Source: Streptococcus sp. sy004
GTDB taxonomy: Bacteria; Bacillota; Bacilli; Lactobacillales; Streptococcaceae
Length of the DNA stretch: 64,000 nt
NCBI RefSeq assembly: GCF_007859205.1
Contig: NZ_VOHP01000007.1
Location: 1-64,000, forward strand
Reading direction: 5' to 3'
This document shows, piece by piece, positions 28,555-41,290 of the stretch. Made by a program: the position numbers and the translations under genes. Numbering within the stretch: position 1 is the stretch's first letter; each line of letters begins with the position of its first letter. Below the pieces are notes generated by a model. That model worked only from the letters and a program-made list of their open reading frames with translations, was not told where the DNA came from and did no database searches.

Positions 28555-31500
28555 TTATTCTGATACCACTTCAACTTCTGTTTCAGCATCAACGTTTTCA
28601 ATCATTTCATTGACGGCTTGTGGTTCAATGTTACGGTAACGAGCCATACCAGTACCCGCTGGGATAATCTTACCGATAATAACATTTTCTTTAAGACCAA
28701 GAAGATGATCTTTCTTACCACGGATAGCTGCATCGGTCAAGACACGAGTTGTTTCTTGGAAGGATGCTGCTGATAGGAAGGAGTTAGTTTCAAGAGATGC
28801 CTTGGTAATTCCCATCAAGACAGGACGACTTGTCGCTGGAATACCACCAGAAATTACAATATCTTTATTGGCATCTGTAAAGTCAGAAATATCCATCAAG
28901 GTACCTGGAAGTAAATCAGTGTCACCTGGATCCATGATACGAACCTTACGCAACATTTGACGAACCATTACCTCGATATGTTTGTCACCGATTTCTACCC
29001 CTTGGCTACGGTAAACTTTTTGCACCTCAGCCAATAGATAGGTTTCAACAGACAACATGTCACGAACTTCTAACAAACGTTTCGGCTGAATTGAACCTTC
29101 TGTTAACGCCGAACCACGTTGGACCATATCACCGACTTCCACTTTCATGCGGGCAGTAAATGGCACGACGTATTCACCCATTCCAGTGTCACCTTTAACG
29201 TAAACTTTCTTGGTACGAGTTGATGAATCTTCTTCAATATCAATCACTTCACCTTTAACCTCAGTGATGACTGCCTCACCTTTTGGATTACGAGCTTCAA
29301 AAATCTCTTGAATACGAGGTAAACCTTGAGTGATGTCGGTATTTGAGGCAACCCCTCCGGTATGGAAAGTACGCATGGTCAACTGAGTACCTGGCTCACC
29401 GATAGATTGCGCAGCAATCGTACCAACTGCTTCACCAACTTCAACAGCATCACCTGTCGCCAAGTTGATACCATAACAATGACGACAAACACCATAGCGT
29501 GTTTTACATGTAAAGACTGAACGGATAGTCACTTCTTCTACACCTGCATTAACAATCGTTGCTGCCATATCTTCAGTGATCAACTGATCAGCTCCAATAA
29601 TGACTTCGTTTGTTTCTGGATGTTTAACTGACTTCTTAGTATAACGACCTTGCAGACGCTCTTCCAATGTTTCAGTGACTTCTTTACCATCAGTAATTGA
29701 GGTAATGCTCAAACCACGATCAGTACCACAGTCGTCCTCACGGATAATAACATCTTGAGCCACATCAACCAAACGACGTGTCAAGTAACCTGAATCGGCT
29801 GTCTTAAGGGCCGTATCAGTCATCCCTTTACGAGCACCATGGGTTGAGAAGAACATTTCCAAAACAGACAAACCTTCACGGAAGTTAGATAGGATTGGCA
29901 ACTCCATGATACGTCCATTTGGTGCAGCCATCAAACCACGCATCCCCGCTAATTGAGAGAAGTTAGAGATGTTACCACGGGCTCCTGAGTCCATCATCAT
30001 AACGATTGGATTTTTCGGATCTTGCGTTTCTACCAAGCGTTTTTCCAACTCTTCTTTAGCATCACGCCAAGTTCCTGTAACGGCTAAGTAGCGATCATCT
30101 TCTGTCATCAAACCTAGACGGAAAGATTGGTTAATTTCTTCTACCTTATGGTGAGCAATGTCAACAATTTCTTGCTTGTTATCAATAACGGGAATATCTG
30201 CAATACCTACTGTCAAACCTGCCAAGGTTGAATGGTAGTAACCCAAATCTTTCAAACGGTCAAGGAAGGCTGATGTTTCCGTTGTTCTTAGACGCTTGAA
30301 GGTTTCTGCGATGATATTTCCAAGATTTTTCTTCTTGAACGGCAAATTAAGCTCAAGTTCTGCGATAGCTGATTTAATATCCGCTCCTGGCGTCAAGAAG
30401 TACTTGTCCGGTGTTTTATCAGTCAAGTTGGCATTTGTTGGTTCTTGGAGATATGGTAATTCATCTGGAATAATATCATTAAAGAGAATTTTACCAACCG
30501 TCGTAATCATAATCTTATGACGTTGTTCATCAGTCCAAGGTTTATTTGGCATACTGTCAACAGCGATACCCACACGGCTATGAAGATGAACATAACCATT
30601 GCGATAAGCCATAACTGCTTCATCACGATCCTTAAAGACCATGCCCTCACCTTCACGACCAGCATCTTCCATTGTCAAATAGTAGTTACCCAAAACCATA
30701 TCCTGTGACGGTGTAACAACTGGTTTTCCATCTTTAGGGTTAAGGATATGCTCAGCCGCCAACATCAATAGGCGTGCTTCTGCTTGTGCTTCTTCAGACA
30801 ATGGCACGTGAATCGCCATTTGGTCACCATCAAAGTCGGCGTTGTAGGCCTCACAAACCAGTGGGTGCAAACGCAACGCTCGACCATCAATTAGAACTGG
30901 TTCAAAAGCTTGAATACCCAAACGGTGAAGGGTAGGGGCACGGTTAAGAAGAACTGGATGTTCTTTAATCACTTCTTCTAAAATGTCCCAAATACGCTCA
31001 TCACCACGCTCAACCATACGCTTGGCTGCCTTGACGTTACCTGCATATTCACGCGCAACAATCTCACGCATCACAAATGGTTTGAACAATTCAATCGCCA
31101 TCTCACGCGGAACACCACATTGGTACATTTTTAGAGTTGGACCAACGGCGATAACCGAACGACCTGAGAAATCGACACGTTTACCAAGCAAGTTTTGACG
31201 GAAACGTCCTTGTTTCCCTTTAAGCATATGGCTTAAAGATTTCAGTGGACGGCTACCTGGACCCGTAATTGGACGACCACGACGACCATTGTCAATCAAG
31301 GCATCGACAGCTTCTTGAAGCATCCGTTTTTCATTTTGAACGATAATGCCTGGAGCATTTAACTCCAAAAGACGAGCCAAACGATTGTTACGATTGATGA
31401 CACGACGATAAAGATCATTCAAGTCACTAGCTGCAAAACGACCACCATCTAACTGCACCATAGGACGTAGGTCTGGTGGTAAGACAGGCAAGATATTCAA

Positions 31501-32184
31501 AATCATCCATTCAGGTTTGTTACCTGATTTATGGAAGGCATCCAGAACATCCAAGCGGCGAATCGCCTTGATTCGTTTTTGACCTGAAGCTGTACGAAGC
31601 TCTTCTTTCAAACTCGCAATTTCAGCTTCTAAATCAACACGTTTTAACAAATCTTGAATGGCTTCAGCACCCATCTTAGCTACAAAAGAACCATGACCGT
31701 ATTCCATTAGTTTTTCACGGTATTCACGTTCAGTTAACAGAGATTTTGGCTCAAGCGGTGTTTCCATAGGATCAATAACCACATAAGCAGCAAAGTAGAT
31801 CACTTCTTCTAAGGCACGTGGACTCATATCAAGCGTCAAGCCCATACGGCTTGGAATACCCTTAAAATACCAAATATGTGAAACAGGAGCTTTTAATTCG
31901 ATATGCCCCATACGTTCACGACGAACCTTGGCGCGAGTCACTTCGACACCACAACGGTCACAGACAATCCCCTTATAGCGAATGCGTTTGTACTTACCAC
32001 AAGCACATTCCCAGTCTTTTGTTGGACCAAAGATGACCTCATCGAAGAGTCCTTCACGTTCTGGTTTTAGGGTACGATAGTTAATGGTTTCAGGTTTTTT
32101 AACCTCACCGTAAGACCACGAGCGGACCTTGTTTGGCGAAGCTAAAGTAATCTGCATACTTTTAAAACGATTTACATCAACCAC
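28555..32184 (-). CDS. rpoC: RNA polymerase beta' subunit
   Basis: The 1209-residue largest core subunit. The N-terminal zinc ribbon has [19 protein letters not shown], and the catalytic [10 protein letters not shown] loop holding the Mg2+ lies in the middle. The C-terminal zinc site has CRHCYG and the trigger-loop region [21 protein letters not shown] use the GTG at 32184, giving [17 protein letters not shown] as in streptococci, with AAAGG upstream; an upstream in-frame Met is not plausible. 85 bases follow rpoB, with a stem-loop. Confidence 0.98.
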   Translation of the reverse strand: MVDVNRFKSMQITLASPNKVRSWSYGEVKKPETINYRTLKPEREGLFDEVIFGPTKDWECACGKYKRIRYKGIVCDRCGVEVTRAKVRRERMGHIELKAPVSHIWYFKGIPSRMGLTLDMSPRALEEVIYFAAYVVIDPMETPLEPKSLLTEREYREKLMEYGHGSFVAKMGAEAIQDLLKRVDLEAEIASLKEELRTASGQKRIKAIRRLDVLDAFHKSGNKPEWMILNILPVLPPDLRPMVQLDGGRFAASDLNDLYRRVINRNNRLARLLELNAPGIIVQNEKRMLQEAVDALIDNGRRGRPITGPGSRPLKSLSHMLKGKQGRFRQNLLGKRVDFSGRSVIAVGPTLKMYQCGVPREMAIELFKPFVMREIVAREYAGNVKAAKRMVERGDERIWDILEEVIKEHPVLLNRAPTLHRLGIQAFEPVLIDGRALRLHPLVCEAYNADFDGDQMAIHVPLSEEAQAEARLLMLAAEHILNPKDGKPVVTPSQDMVLGNYYLTMEDAGREGEGMVFKDRDEAVMAYRNGYVHLHSRVGIAVDSMPNKPWTDEQRHKIMITTVGKILFNDIIPDELPYLQEPTNANLTDKTPDKYFLTPGADIKSAIAELELNLPFKKKNLGNIIAETFKRLRTTETSAFLDRLKDLGYYHSTLAGLTVGIADIPVIDNKQEIVDIAHHKVEEINQSFRLGLMTEDDRYLAVTGTWRDAKEELEKRLVETQDPKNPIVMMMDSGARGNISNFSQLAGMRGLMAAPNGRIMELPILSNFREGLSVLEMFFSTHGARKGMTDTALKTADSGYLTRRLVDVAQDVIIREDDCGTDRGLSITSITDGKEVTETLEERLQGRYTKKSVKHPETNEVIIGADQLITEDMAATIVNAGVEEVTIRSVFTCKTRYGVCRHCYGINLATGDAVEVGEAVGTIAAQSIGEPGTQLTMRTFHTGGVASNTDITQGLPRIQEIFEARNPKGEAVITEVKGEVIDIEEDSSTRTKKVYVKGDTGMGEYVVPFTARMKVEVGDMVQRGSALTEGSIQPKRLLEVRDMLSVETYLLAEVQKVYRSQGVEIGDKHIEVMVRQMLRKVRIMDPGDTDLLPGTLMDISDFTDANKDIVISGGIPATSRPVLMGITKASLETNSFLSAASFQETTRVLTDAAIRGKKDHLLGLKENVIIGKIIPAGTGMARYRNIEPQAVNEMIENVDAETEVEVVSE

Positions 32185-32214
32185 TAGATTTACCTTTCTT
32201 CTTAAATCAAAGAC

Positions 32215-32240
32215 CAAGAATGAGAAAGTTCTCATCCTTG
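32215..32240 (-). other. Stem-loop between rpoB and rpoC
   Basis: Arms CAAGAATGAGAA and TTCTCATCCTTG pair at 11 of 12 positions around a very short loop. No T-tract follows on the minus strand. A processing or stability element in the rpoBC mRNA is the likely role. Confidence 0.5.
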
Positions 32241-32269
32241 ATTATTTTTCTAGATAAGACTAACTTATC

Positions 32270-35200
32270 CTATACTTCATTAGTTTCTTCTTGTTGATCA
32301 GCTTGAGCTAATTCACGAACTTGACGCTCACGAGCTCTTTCCAATTCTTCAACGTGCATGACATCATCATCTTCACCTTCATCTAGGTCACGAAGTTCAA
32401 CTTCTAAGTTGTCCTCATCTAGGACACGCATGTCAAGACCTAATGATTGCAATTCTTTTACAAGGACACGGAAGGATTCTGGTACACCTGGTTTTGGAAT
32501 TGGTTTACCTTTAGTAATAGCCTCGTATGCTTTAAGACGACCCGTCACATCATCTGACTTGTAAGTCAAGATTTCTTGCAAGACATTTGAAGCACCGTAG
32601 GCTTCAAGCGCCCAAACCTCCATCTCACCGAAACGTTGACCACCAAATTGTGCTTTACCACCAAGTGGTTGTTGCGTTACCAATGAGTATGGTCCAGTTG
32701 AACGAGCATGAAGTTTATCATCAACCATGTGGTGAAGTTTGATCATGTACATGACACCGACAGACACACGGTTTTCAAATGGTTCACCAGTACGACCGTC
32801 ATAAAGAATAGTCTTGGCATCGCTATCCATACCGGCTTCTTTAACAGTTGCCCAAAGATCTTCTGATGTTGCACCGTCAAAGACTGGCGTTGCAATATGA
32901 ATACCTAGGTTACGAGCTGCCATTCCCAAGTGAAGTTCCATAACCTGACCGATATTCATCCGTGATGGTACACCAAGCGGGTTCAACATGATATCAACTG
33001 GTGTGCCATCTGGTAGATATGGCATGTCTTCGACTGGAACAATACGTGACACGACACCCTTGTTTCCGTGGCGTCCCGCCATCTTATCGCCGACCTTAAT
33101 CTTACGTTTTTGAGCGATGTAAACACGAACTAACATGTTGACACCTGATTGAAGTTCATCTCCGTTAGCACGAGTAAAGATTTTAACGTCACGGACAATC
33201 CCGTCACCACCATGTGGAACACGCAATGACGTATCACGCACTTCGCGTGATTTGTCACCAAAAATGGCATGAAGCAAACGCTCTTCAGCTGAAAGATCTT
33301 TTTCACCCTTAGGTGTGACCTTACCAACTAGGATGTCACCTTCTTTAACTTCGGCACCAATACGGATAATCCCCATCTCATCCAAATCTTTCAGGGCATC
33401 TTCACCCACATTTGGAATTTCACGAGTAATTTCTTCAGGGCCTAACTTGGTATCACGCGTTTCACTTTCATATTCTTCTAAATGAACAGACGTATAAACA
33501 TCTTCTTTAACCAAGCGTTCACTCATGATGACCGCATCCTCGAAGTTGTAACCTTCCCATGTCATGTAGGCAACGATTGGGTTTTGACCAAGTGCCATTT
33601 CACCATTTTCCATAGATGGGCCATCTGCGATAAAGTCACCTTTTTCAACCAAATCACCCACCTTAACCAAGGTACGTTGGTTGTAAGCAGTTCCTGAGTT
33701 TGAACGACGGAATTTCGTAATATGATAAACATCAAGACTACCATCTTCACGACGAACTTCGACCTTATCCGCATCAGAATAAGTCACTCGACCATCATGT
33801 TGTGCAATCACAGCTGCTCCCGAATCATGAGCGGCTTGATATTCCATACCTGTTCCAACATAAGGAGCATGTGGATCAATCAATGGAACTGCCTGACGTT
33901 GCATGTTGGCACCCATAAGGGCACGGTTTGAGTCGTCATTTTCCAAGAATGGAATACATGCTGTCGCAACGGCAACTACCTGTTTTGGCGATACATCGAC
34001 ATAGTCAACAATATTAGCAGGGAACTCTTGGTTGTTACCTTGATGACGACCCATGACGATTTCTTCAGCAAATGTACCATCTTCATTCAATTTAGAATTA
34101 GCTTGGGCAACAGTGTATTCATCTTCTTCATCAGCTGTCAACCACACGATTTCGTTAGTTACGACACCTGTTTCACGGTCAACCTTGCGATATGGTGTTT
34201 GGATAAAACCATATTTATTGAGATGACCATAAGATGACAAGTTGTTAATCAAACCAATGTTTGGTCCCTCAGGTGTTTCAATCGGACACATACGACCATA
34301 GTGAGTGTAATGCACGTCACGAACTTCATAACCCGCACGGTCACGCGTCAAACCACCAGGTCCTAAGGCTGACAAACGACGCTTGTGAGATAACTCTGAC
34401 AATGGGTTGTGCTGATCCATGAATTGTGATAATTGAGATGAACCAAAGAATTCTTTGACTGCTGCAGTAACTGGACGAATGTTAATGATTTGTTGTGGTG
34501 TTAGGGCTTCATTGTCTTGAACAGACATACGCTCACGAACATTACGTTCCATACGAGCCAAACCAACACGGAATTGGTTAGCCAACAACTCACCAACTGC
34601 ACGGATACGACGGTTACCTAAGTGGTCAATATCGTCAACCTTACCAAGACCTTCAGCAAGATTGAGGAAATAACTCATTTCAGCCAAAATGTCAGCCGTA
34701 GTCAAGGCACGTACCTTGTCATCAGGATTACCATTACCGACGATTGTCACCACACGATCTGGATCTTTTGGTGCAACAACCTTGAATTTTTGTAGGATAA
34801 CTGGTTCTGTCAACACAGCAAAATCATTTGGCGTGTAGATAAATTTGTTCAAGTCACCATCCAAATGTTCCGCAATGCTATCAATCACACTACGAGTCAT
34901 GACAGTACCTGCTTCAACCAAAATTTCACCAGTTTCAGCATCTACCAAGTTTTCAGCGATGGTTTGATTGAGCAAACGTGTTTTAACATTAAGTTTTTTG
35001 TTGAGTTTATAGCGACCCACAGAAGCCAGATCATAACGACGCGCATCAAAGAAACGAGCAATCAAAAGACTGCGTGAACTTTCTGCTGTCTTAGGTTCAC
35101 CTGGACGCAAACGTTCGTAAATTTCTTTAAGAGCTTCATCAGTACGAGAATCACTTGGATTTTTATGAATGTCTTTTTCAATGGTGTTACGAACCAATTC

Positions 35201-35842
35201 GCTATCACCAAAGATATCCATAATCTCATCATCACCAGAAAAGCCAAGGGCACGAACCAAGGTCGTAAATGGAATCTTACGCGTACGGTCAATACGAGTA
35301 TAGGCAATATCTTTGGCATCTGTTTCCAACTCCAACCATGCTCCACGGTTAGGAATCACTGTTGAACCATAGCCGACTTTACCATTTTTATCAACCTTAT
35401 CATTGAAATAAACACCTGGCGAACGCACCAACTGAGAAACGATGATACGCTCTGCACCGTTGATGATGAATGTTCCCATCTCTGTCATCAATGGGAAATC
35501 ACCAAAGAAAACTTCTTGTGTTTTAATTTCGCCAGTTTCTTTATTAACCAAACGGAAGGTGACAAAAATCGGTGCTGAATAATGAGCATCATGGGAACGT
35601 GCTTCTTCCAAAGTGTATTTTGGTTGTTTAAGCTCATAACCAACAAATTCCAACTCCATGGTGTCGGTAAAGTTGGTAATTGGAAGTACATCTTCAAAAA
35701 CTTCTTTTAAGCCACTATCTAAGAAATCCTTAAACGAGTCAGTTTGGATTTCAATTAAGTTTGGTAAATCAAGAACTTCCTTGATTCTTGAAAAGCTACG
35801 ACGGGTACGATGTTTCCCGTATTGAACGTCATGTCCTGCCAA
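32270..35842 (-). CDS. rpoB: RNA polymerase beta subunit
   Basis: The 1190-residue catalytic core subunit. It starts at TTG ([19 protein letters not shown] after Met), seven bases after GGAG. The rifampicin cluster reads [20 protein letters not shown] followed by LSALGPGGL. The key Asp, His and Ser positions are wild type, and the HNPLSELS form is the streptococcal one. An acidic C-terminal tail ([10 protein letters not shown]) is present. It is expressed from the long leader upstream and co-transcribed with rpoC. Confidence 0.98.
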   Translation of the reverse strand: MAGHDVQYGKHRTRRSFSRIKEVLDLPNLIEIQTDSFKDFLDSGLKEVFEDVLPITNFTDTMELEFVGYELKQPKYTLEEARSHDAHYSAPIFVTFRLVNKETGEIKTQEVFFGDFPLMTEMGTFIINGAERIIVSQLVRSPGVYFNDKVDKNGKVGYGSTVIPNRGAWLELETDAKDIAYTRIDRTRKIPFTTLVRALGFSGDDEIMDIFGDSELVRNTIEKDIHKNPSDSRTDEALKEIYERLRPGEPKTAESSRSLLIARFFDARRYDLASVGRYKLNKKLNVKTRLLNQTIAENLVDAETGEILVEAGTVMTRSVIDSIAEHLDGDLNKFIYTPNDFAVLTEPVILQKFKVVAPKDPDRVVTIVGNGNPDDKVRALTTADILAEMSYFLNLAEGLGKVDDIDHLGNRRIRAVGELLANQFRVGLARMERNVRERMSVQDNEALTPQQIINIRPVTAAVKEFFGSSQLSQFMDQHNPLSELSHKRRLSALGPGGLTRDRAGYEVRDVHYTHYGRMCPIETPEGPNIGLINNLSSYGHLNKYGFIQTPYRKVDRETGVVTNEIVWLTADEEDEYTVAQANSKLNEDGTFAEEIVMGRHQGNNQEFPANIVDYVDVSPKQVVAVATACIPFLENDDSNRALMGANMQRQAVPLIDPHAPYVGTGMEYQAAHDSGAAVIAQHDGRVTYSDADKVEVRREDGSLDVYHITKFRRSNSGTAYNQRTLVKVGDLVEKGDFIADGPSMENGEMALGQNPIVAYMTWEGYNFEDAVIMSERLVKEDVYTSVHLEEYESETRDTKLGPEEITREIPNVGEDALKDLDEMGIIRIGAEVKEGDILVGKVTPKGEKDLSAEERLLHAIFGDKSREVRDTSLRVPHGGDGIVRDVKIFTRANGDELQSGVNMLVRVYIAQKRKIKVGDKMAGRHGNKGVVSRIVPVEDMPYLPDGTPVDIMLNPLGVPSRMNIGQVMELHLGMAARNLGIHIATPVFDGATSEDLWATVKEAGMDSDAKTILYDGRTGEPFENRVSVGVMYMIKLHHMVDDKLHARSTGPYSLVTQQPLGGKAQFGGQRFGEMEVWALEAYGASNVLQEILTYKSDDVTGRLKAYEAITKGKPIPKPGVPESFRVLVKELQSLGLDMRVLDEDNLEVELRDLDEGEDDDVMHVEELERARERQVRELAQADQQEETNEV

Positions 35843-35872
35843 AATTTAGCTCCTTTTTATTGAAATATCTAG

Positions 35873-36036
35873 GGGTAACTGCTGTCACCCAGTGTTGTTT
35901 ACAGTAAAATCACGCCATAGGCTGTATTTGTCAGAATTTTTAGTTTCTTTAAGGATTGATTACACTTGCTAAGAAAACTAAAAATAGGCACAAAAAGAGC
36001 AGCTAAATCTGACAAGTGTCGTTTGATTTAACTGCT
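35873..36036 (-). ncRNA. rpoB leader RNA (Lacto-rpoB-like) with attenuator-type stem
   Basis: The spacer of 280 bases before rpoB is transcribed as a long leader. In order on the minus strand it has a 12-bp stem AGCAGTTAAATC / GATTTAGCTGCT (36025-36036, 35998-36009) followed by CTTTTTGTG, like a terminator. Next is a stem of A/T-rich arms TTTTTAGTTT / AAACTAAAAA (about 35936-35985), then GGGTGAC / GTTACCC (35873-35890) just before the ribosome site. A conserved leader of this kind, the Lacto-rpoB motif, is known in Lactobacillales. Assignment to that family needs a covariance search. Confidence 0.6.
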
Positions 36037-36091
36037 GTAAGTCTTAGTTGGACAAGATTTCAACCAAGACAGACGACAAATAATTTCTACC

Positions 36092-36120
36092 ATTATATCA
36101 AATCTGTCCTAGTTTGACAA
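36092..36120 (-). promoter_or_regulatory. rpoBC promoter
   Basis: -35 TTGTCA (36115-36120), 17-base spacer and perfect -10 TATAAT (36092-36097) on the minus strand. It gives a leader of about 240 bases before rpoB. Confidence 0.85.
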
Positions 36121-36122
36121 GT

Positions 36123-38426
36123 TTAATTGCCACCAATTAAGCTATTCCAAGCTTTTTGATAATCACTATCTGTTCCACCGATAGCAAACTTATAGGTCAT
36201 GGCTTCTGGCCCACCTTGAGCCCAGTAACTTGTTGTTGTGGCACCATTATAGGTATAAACACGACCATTGTATTGAACAGGGCCTTGTTTTAAGCCAGTC
36301 GCTTTTAGAACGGTTGCTCGAATCACACTATCATCCAAACTAAACTTGCTTGCGTCAAACAGACTTGGATCAACTTGACTGATTGCATTCACTAGATTGG
36401 CTACATAATTAGCATGGTTATTATAACCAGTCATTGACTGTAAAGAACGGTTATCATCATGACCTGCCCAGTTACCTAGAGATACTTTTGGTGTTGCTAG
36501 CATCAACCAAGCATCAGCAAAATCATTGGTCGTTCCTGTCTTACCAATCCAGTCCACATTATTAGCCAAATTAGGATTGATCGCCTGTAAACGATTCTTA
36601 AAGCTGGTTGTAATTCCTGAATTGATTGGCCCTCGTAACAATTCTTGCATGATACTTGCTGTTGCTTTTGAAACAACTTGCGTAGCTTGATTATCAAACT
36701 GGTAAATGACCGTACCATCTTTAGCTGTAATGCTATCAACTACATGTTTTTCTTGGTAAGCACCACCATTTGCCAACATTTGATAGATATTGGTCATCTG
36801 AGCGACTGACACTTCGATTCCTCCACCTAGAGGCAGACTTTCAATGTTGTAGTCTGCAATGTTAATGCCTAGCTTGGTCATGTAATTTTCTGAATCAACG
36901 CCCTGATTTTGTAGTAGCTGATACGTCCAGAAAGCTGGAATATTCCAAGAGGTATTGAGGGCGTCTTGGAGATTCATCATGGCTGTTCCTTCTTCTTCAC
37001 CGTGCATGATTTTTTGCCCACTAGAAAAAGTTGTTGGATAGTTAGACAAGACACTAGCACTACCCATCAAGCCTTGATCAATGGCAATACCATAAGGAAG
37101 CATGGGCTTAATACTAGACCCTGGTGAACGAACCGTATCAAAAGCATGATTGTTTTGGTTGCTGGCATAATCTCGACCACCTACAAAGCCTAAAACTGCT
37201 CCTGTAGCATTATCCATCAAGACGTTACCCATTTGCACTTGACCCGTTCCGTCATCTAAAAGACCGCCATATTGAAGTGCTGCATTTTGCATGGCTTGAT
37301 GAATACCTTGGTTGAGAGTCGTTGTAATCTGGTAACCACCTAGACGCAGCTCTTGGATGGCCAATTCTTGATAGGCTTGTCGTGTTTCTTCGTTTTTCAA
37401 ATCACTTTCAGAAACTTCATCACGCTTAATCAGATAATCATACATGATTGCTTGTGCTTCATCAAAAACCGTATAATAAAGATAATCATGACTGTCTGCT
37501 GTTACCGTTTCGGGTTGCTTAAAATCTTGAGAAACATCATAAGTGAGATAATTTTCATAATCATCCTTGGATAGTACCCCTGTACGATACATGTTATAAA
37601 GGACATTCTTAGCCCTTGTCAAACCATAGGTCATCTCTTCTGCTGACTTAAATTGACCATCTGCCGTATAAGGCGAATAGACAATCGGACTCTGAGGCAG
37701 ACCTGCTAGGTAAGCTGCCTGTGGAATGGTCAAATCTTTAGCAGAAACACCAAAGATTCCCTGAGCTGCTTCTTCAATACCTGCAATATTTTGCCCCTTG
37801 TTATTGCGACCAAATGGTGAAATATTCAGGTAGTCTGTAAGAATACTGTCCTTATCCAAATACCGTTCCAAAGACAAGGCATAAATAATTTCTTTTGATT
37901 TACGCTTAAACGTTGGGTCATCTCCCAAAATCTGCTGTTTCAACAACTGCTGAGTCAAGGTTGAACCACCACTGGTTTCACCCAAACCCAAAAGAGAAGC
38001 CAAAGTGGCACGGAAAACTGCCTTAGGCACGACCCCATTATGTTCTTGGAAATTTTCATCTTCAGTGGCCACAATAGCTTTTTTGACATTATCTGAAATG
38101 GCAGAGCTATCTACGGTCGTACGCAACAAATCACTATCAACAAGAGCAATCAATTCTCCATTAGCATATCTCATCTCTGAAATGGCACTAACGGCACTCA
38201 CTTGGCTGATGAGGCTCTCCTTACTTGGCACCTTGACGGACTCAATCTGACTCACCAAATAACCAAAGCCAGCACCCAGACCAATCATGCCTAGTAAAAT
38301 CACCAAAATATAGGCAAATTCTGACATGAGTTTGACCGTGCGTAAAAATACGGCACCAAGATCAAAAATGCTCCACGGTTGATTACTTTTGACTACTCTC
38401 TTCTTTTTTTTCTGACGTTTCAACAT
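36123..38426 (-). CDS. pbp1b: Penicillin-binding protein 1B, class A
   Basis: A 767-residue bifunctional cell-wall enzyme. There is a cytoplasmic basic N-terminus (KRQKKKKRVVK) and one membrane helix near 36-60. The GT51 glycosyltransferase has TEDENFQEHNG and GGSTLTQQLLKQQ. The transpeptidase has SSIK (within RSPGSSIKPMLP), SWN (NTSWNIP) and KTG (WIGKTGTTNDFADAW), so both active sites are intact. It polymerises glycan strands and cross-links peptides outside the membrane. The start is the ATG at 38426, six bases after GAGG; the upstream TTG at 38438 overlaps the ribosome site. It is divergent from tyrS with -10 TATAAT at 38444-38449. Confidence 0.94.
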   Translation of the reverse strand: MLKRQKKKKRVVKSNQPWSIFDLGAVFLRTVKLMSEFAYILVILLGMIGLGAGFGYLVSQIESVKVPSKESLISQVSAVSAISEMRYANGELIALVDSDLLRTTVDSSAISDNVKKAIVATEDENFQEHNGVVPKAVFRATLASLLGLGETSGGSTLTQQLLKQQILGDDPTFKRKSKEIIYALSLERYLDKDSILTDYLNISPFGRNNKGQNIAGIEEAAQGIFGVSAKDLTIPQAAYLAGLPQSPIVYSPYTADGQFKSAEEMTYGLTRAKNVLYNMYRTGVLSKDDYENYLTYDVSQDFKQPETVTADSHDYLYYTVFDEAQAIMYDYLIKRDEVSESDLKNEETRQAYQELAIQELRLGGYQITTTLNQGIHQAMQNAALQYGGLLDDGTGQVQMGNVLMDNATGAVLGFVGGRDYASNQNNHAFDTVRSPGSSIKPMLPYGIAIDQGLMGSASVLSNYPTTFSSGQKIMHGEEEGTAMMNLQDALNTSWNIPAFWTYQLLQNQGVDSENYMTKLGINIADYNIESLPLGGGIEVSVAQMTNIYQMLANGGAYQEKHVVDSITAKDGTVIYQFDNQATQVVSKATASIMQELLRGPINSGITTSFKNRLQAINPNLANNVDWIGKTGTTNDFADAWLMLATPKVSLGNWAGHDDNRSLQSMTGYNNHANYVANLVNAISQVDPSLFDASKFSLDDSVIRATVLKATGLKQGPVQYNGRVYTYNGATTTSYWAQGGPEAMTYKFAIGGTDSDYQKAWNSLIGGN

Positions 38427-38443
38427 AATATACCTCAATTATT

Positions 38444-38502
38444 ATTATATCAAAATTAAGAAAAAGTTGCATAATGGCAAATTTCCTCATTTTTGATATA
38501 AT
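38444..38502. promoter_or_regulatory. Divergent promoters of pbp1b and tyrS
   Basis: Minus strand: -10 TATAAT for pbp1b (38444-38449). Plus strand: -10 TATAAT for tyrS (38497-38502) with a weak -35 ATGGCA 17 bases before. The tyrS leader is only about 30 bases, so there is no room for a T-box riboswitch. Confidence 0.7.
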
Positions 38503-38535
38503 GATAGGACATTAGACTTATGAATGGAGCTTGAT

Positions 38536-39792
38536 ATGAATATTTTTGACGAGTTAAAAGCCCGTGGTCTTATTTTTCAAACCACGGATGAAGAAGCCTT
38601 GGTCAAGGCATTAACAGAAGAAACCCTTAGTTTCTATCTAGGGTGCGACCCGACGGCTGATAGTCTGCATCTCGGACACCTTGTGCCACTTTTAGTCTGC
38701 CGTCATCTCCAACTAGCTGGTCACAAACCTTATCCCCTAGTCGGTGGTGCAACCGGTCTAATTGGTGATCCGTCTTTCAAGGATGATGAACGTAGCCTAC
38801 AAACCAAGGAAACCGTTCAAGAGTGGGTTACGAAGATTCGGGCTCAAATGGAACAATTCTTAGATTTTGACAATAAAGATAATGCCGCTGTGATGACTAA
38901 CAACTATGATTGGTTTGAATCAATCAGCTTTATTGATTTCTTGCGTGATGTTGGTAAATACTTCACTGTCAACTACATGATGAGCAAAGAATCTGTGAAA
39001 AAACGGATTGAAACAGGGATTTCTTATACCGAGTTCGCTTATCAAATCATGCAAGGTTATGATTTCTATGAACTCAATCGTCGTCATGATGTCACCTTAC
39101 AAATCGGTGGAAGCGATCAATGGGGCAACATGACCGCCGGAACAGAATTACTTCGTCGCAAGGCTGGTAAAACTGCTCATGTCATTACCGTTCCATTGAT
39201 TACTGACGCTACTGGTAAAAAATTCGGCAAATCTGAAGGCAATGCCATTTGGCTCAATGCTGACAAAACTTCTCCTTACCAAATGTACCAATTTTGGCTC
39301 AATGTCATGGACGATGATGCCATTCGTTTCTTGAAAATCTTCACCTTCCTTCCATTAGAAGAAATTGCTAAAATCGAAGCAGACTTCAACGCTGCACGCC
39401 ATGAACGCTTGGCTCAAAAAGTACTAGCAAAAGAAGTGGTTACCTTGGTTCACGGTCAAGAAGCCTACGAACAAGCACTTAATATTACCGAGCAACTCTT
39501 TGCCGGCAATATCAAAGCTCTGTCAGCCAAGGAACTCAAACAAGGTCTTAACCACGTTAAAAACTACACCGTACAAGAAGAAGACAATTTAAACATTGTT
39601 GACATCTTAGTAACAGCTGGCATTTCACCATCGAAACGTCAAGCTCGTGAGGACGTTCAAAATGGTGCCATCTACATCAATGGTGAACGTGTTCAAGATG
39701 TGACTTATCAACTCTCAGAAGAAGATAAGATTGAATCACAACTCACTGTTGTCCGTCGTGGTAAGAAAAACTACTTTGTCTTGACTTACTAA
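38536..39792 (+). CDS. tyrS: Tyrosyl-tRNA synthetase
   Basis: A class I synthetase of 418 residues that charges tRNA-Tyr. The HIGH-type motif is HLGH ([11 protein letters not shown] near 47-57), and the KMSKS-type motif is KFGKS near 230. A C-terminal S4-like RNA-binding domain begins around 350 ([20 protein letters not shown]). The start is the ATG at 38536, behind GGAG; the upstream ATG at 38524 precedes that site. It is one of three plus-strand genes and is followed by a terminator shared with pgi. Confidence 0.97.
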   Translation: MNIFDELKARGLIFQTTDEEALVKALTEETLSFYLGCDPTADSLHLGHLVPLLVCRHLQLAGHKPYPLVGGATGLIGDPSFKDDERSLQTKETVQEWVTKIRAQMEQFLDFDNKDNAAVMTNNYDWFESISFIDFLRDVGKYFTVNYMMSKESVKKRIETGISYTEFAYQIMQGYDFYELNRRHDVTLQIGGSDQWGNMTAGTELLRRKAGKTAHVITVPLITDATGKKFGKSEGNAIWLNADKTSPYQMYQFWLNVMDDDAIRFLKIFTFLPLEEIAKIEADFNAARHERLAQKVLAKEVVTLVHGQEAYEQALNITEQLFAGNIKALSAKELKQGLNHVKNYTVQEEDNLNIVDILVTAGISPSKRQAREDVQNGAIYINGERVQDVTYQLSEEDKIESQLTVVRRGKKNYFVLTY

Positions 39793-39828
39793 AAATAAGC
39801 TAGGTATCATACCTAGCTTATTTTTTTA
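39791..39828. terminator. Bidirectional terminator between tyrS and pgi
   Basis: Arms ATAAGCTAGGTAT and ATACCTAGCTTAT around a single base form a long stem, with seven T on the plus side and an A-run that gives T on the minus side. It ends at the stop codons of both convergent genes. Confidence 0.9.
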
Positions 39829-41172
39829 TAGTCTTGCGTTCAATTCTTTTGATAAGTCTTCAAAACCTGGTTTACCAAGAAGGGCAAACATATTTTTCTT
39901 ATAGGCTTCAACACCTGGTTGGTCAAAAGGATTGACACCATTAAGGTAGCCTGAAATGGCAATCGCCAATTCAAAGAAATAAATCGTATAACCCAAAGTG
40001 AACTCATCTTGAGCTGGTAGGGTCAAGTGCATATTAGGCACACCACCATCTGTATGAGCTAACAAAACACCATCTGTAGCTTTTTTATTAACAAAATCTA
40101 CATCCTTACCTTGCAGATAACCTAAACCATCCAAATCCAACTCTTCACTTGGAATCACAATGTTTTTGCGTGGCTTATCGACACGAACAACCGTTTCAAA
40201 GAGATTGCGATAACCTTCTTGGATATATTGGCCTAAAGAATGCAAATCTGTTGAGAAATGAGCTGAACTTGGGTAGATCCCTTTTTGATCCTTGCCTTCT
40301 GACTCACCTGCCAACTGCTTCCACCATTCAGCAAAATACTGCAATGATGGCTCATAGTCTGCAAAAATCTCAGTGATATAACCCTTACGATAAAGGGCGG
40401 TACGAACTGCTGCATATTGATAAGCTTCATTTTCAGTTAATTGGTCTGAAGCATAGGCCACACGAGCTGCATTAGCCCCTTCCATCAAGGCAGTAATGTC
40501 TGCTCCTGACGCTGCGATTGGTAATAAACCTACCGCTGTCAACACACTAAAGCGTCCGCCAACATTATCTGGCACAACAAAGGTCTGCCAACCATTAGCG
40601 TCTGCTTCAACCTTAACTGCACCTTTTGCACGGTCTGTTGTTGCATAAATGCGTTTGTTGGCTTCTTCCTTACCATATTTTTTCACCAACAATTCCTTAA
40701 AGACACGAAAGGCAATAGCTGGCTCAGTGGTTGTTCCTGATTTAGAAATCACATTGATTGAGAAATCCTTATCAGCCACATAATCCACTAAATCTGCTAG
40801 ATAATTTGAAGAAATTGAGTTACCTGCATAAAGAATTTGTGGAGCTTGACGCTCTTCTTTACTTTGCAAATTAACAAACGAATGATTTAGAAAATCAATC
40901 GCTGCACGAGCACCAAGATAAGAACCACCAATCCCAATCACAACTAGGACATCACTGTTCGCTTGAATTTCCTTAGCCGCTTCTTGAATACGGGCAAATT
41001 CTTCCTTATCATAGTTTTCTGGCAAATCCAACCAACCCGTCATTTCGGCACCTTGCCCAGTTCCTTGACGAAGTGCTTGGTCAGCTGCACTAATTTGGGT
41101 TTGTAAATAATCCAACTCATGTTGGCTGATAAAATCTAAGGTTTTTGAATAATCAAATGTAATATGTGCCAT
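39826..41172 (-). CDS. pgi: Glucose-6-phosphate isomerase
   Basis: A 448-residue glycolytic enzyme interconverting glucose 6-phosphate and fructose 6-phosphate. It has the sugar-phosphate site [18 protein letters not shown] near 76-93 and [15 protein letters not shown] near 140. Length is typical of the Firmicute form, shorter than the E. coli enzyme. It is monocistronic with its own promoter. Confidence 0.97.
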   Translation of the reverse strand: MAHITFDYSKTLDFISQHELDYLQTQISAADQALRQGTGQGAEMTGWLDLPENYDKEEFARIQEAAKEIQANSDVLVVIGIGGSYLGARAAIDFLNHSFVNLQSKEERQAPQILYAGNSISSNYLADLVDYVADKDFSINVISKSGTTTEPAIAFRVFKELLVKKYGKEEANKRIYATTDRAKGAVKVEADANGWQTFVVPDNVGGRFSVLTAVGLLPIAASGADITALMEGANAARVAYASDQLTENEAYQYAAVRTALYRKGYITEIFADYEPSLQYFAEWWKQLAGESEGKDQKGIYPSSAHFSTDLHSLGQYIQEGYRNLFETVVRVDKPRKNIVIPSEELDLDGLGYLQGKDVDFVNKKATDGVLLAHTDGGVPNMHLTLPAQDEFTLGYTIYFFELAIAISGYLNGVNPFDQPGVEAYKKNMFALLGKPGFEDLSKELNARL

Positions 41173-41204
41173 TAAAAAGCCTCCATAATTTCAAAGTCTT
41201 TATT

Positions 41205-41233
41205 ATAATAACGCTTTCTTTCTTTTTTTTCAA
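41205..41233 (-). promoter_or_regulatory. pgi promoter
   Basis: -35 TTGAAA (41228-41233), 17-base A-rich spacer and -10 TATTAT (41205-41210) on the minus strand, about 35 bases before the ATG. GGAGG precedes the start codon. Confidence 0.75.
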
Positions 41234-41290
41234 TGGTTTTTATCACAATTAGCGAAATTTTTAACAAATCGAGTAATTGCAGCAAGAAAC

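Noticed and set aside
33500-35000. Rifampicin-resistance substitutions in rpoB
   Set aside because: The cluster [21 protein letters not shown] differs from E. coli only at positions normal for streptococci; the key Asp, His and Ser residues are wild type.
38503-38535. T-box riboswitch before tyrS
   Set aside because: The leader from the TATAAT box to the ATG is about 30 bases; a T-box needs far more. The same applies to argS.
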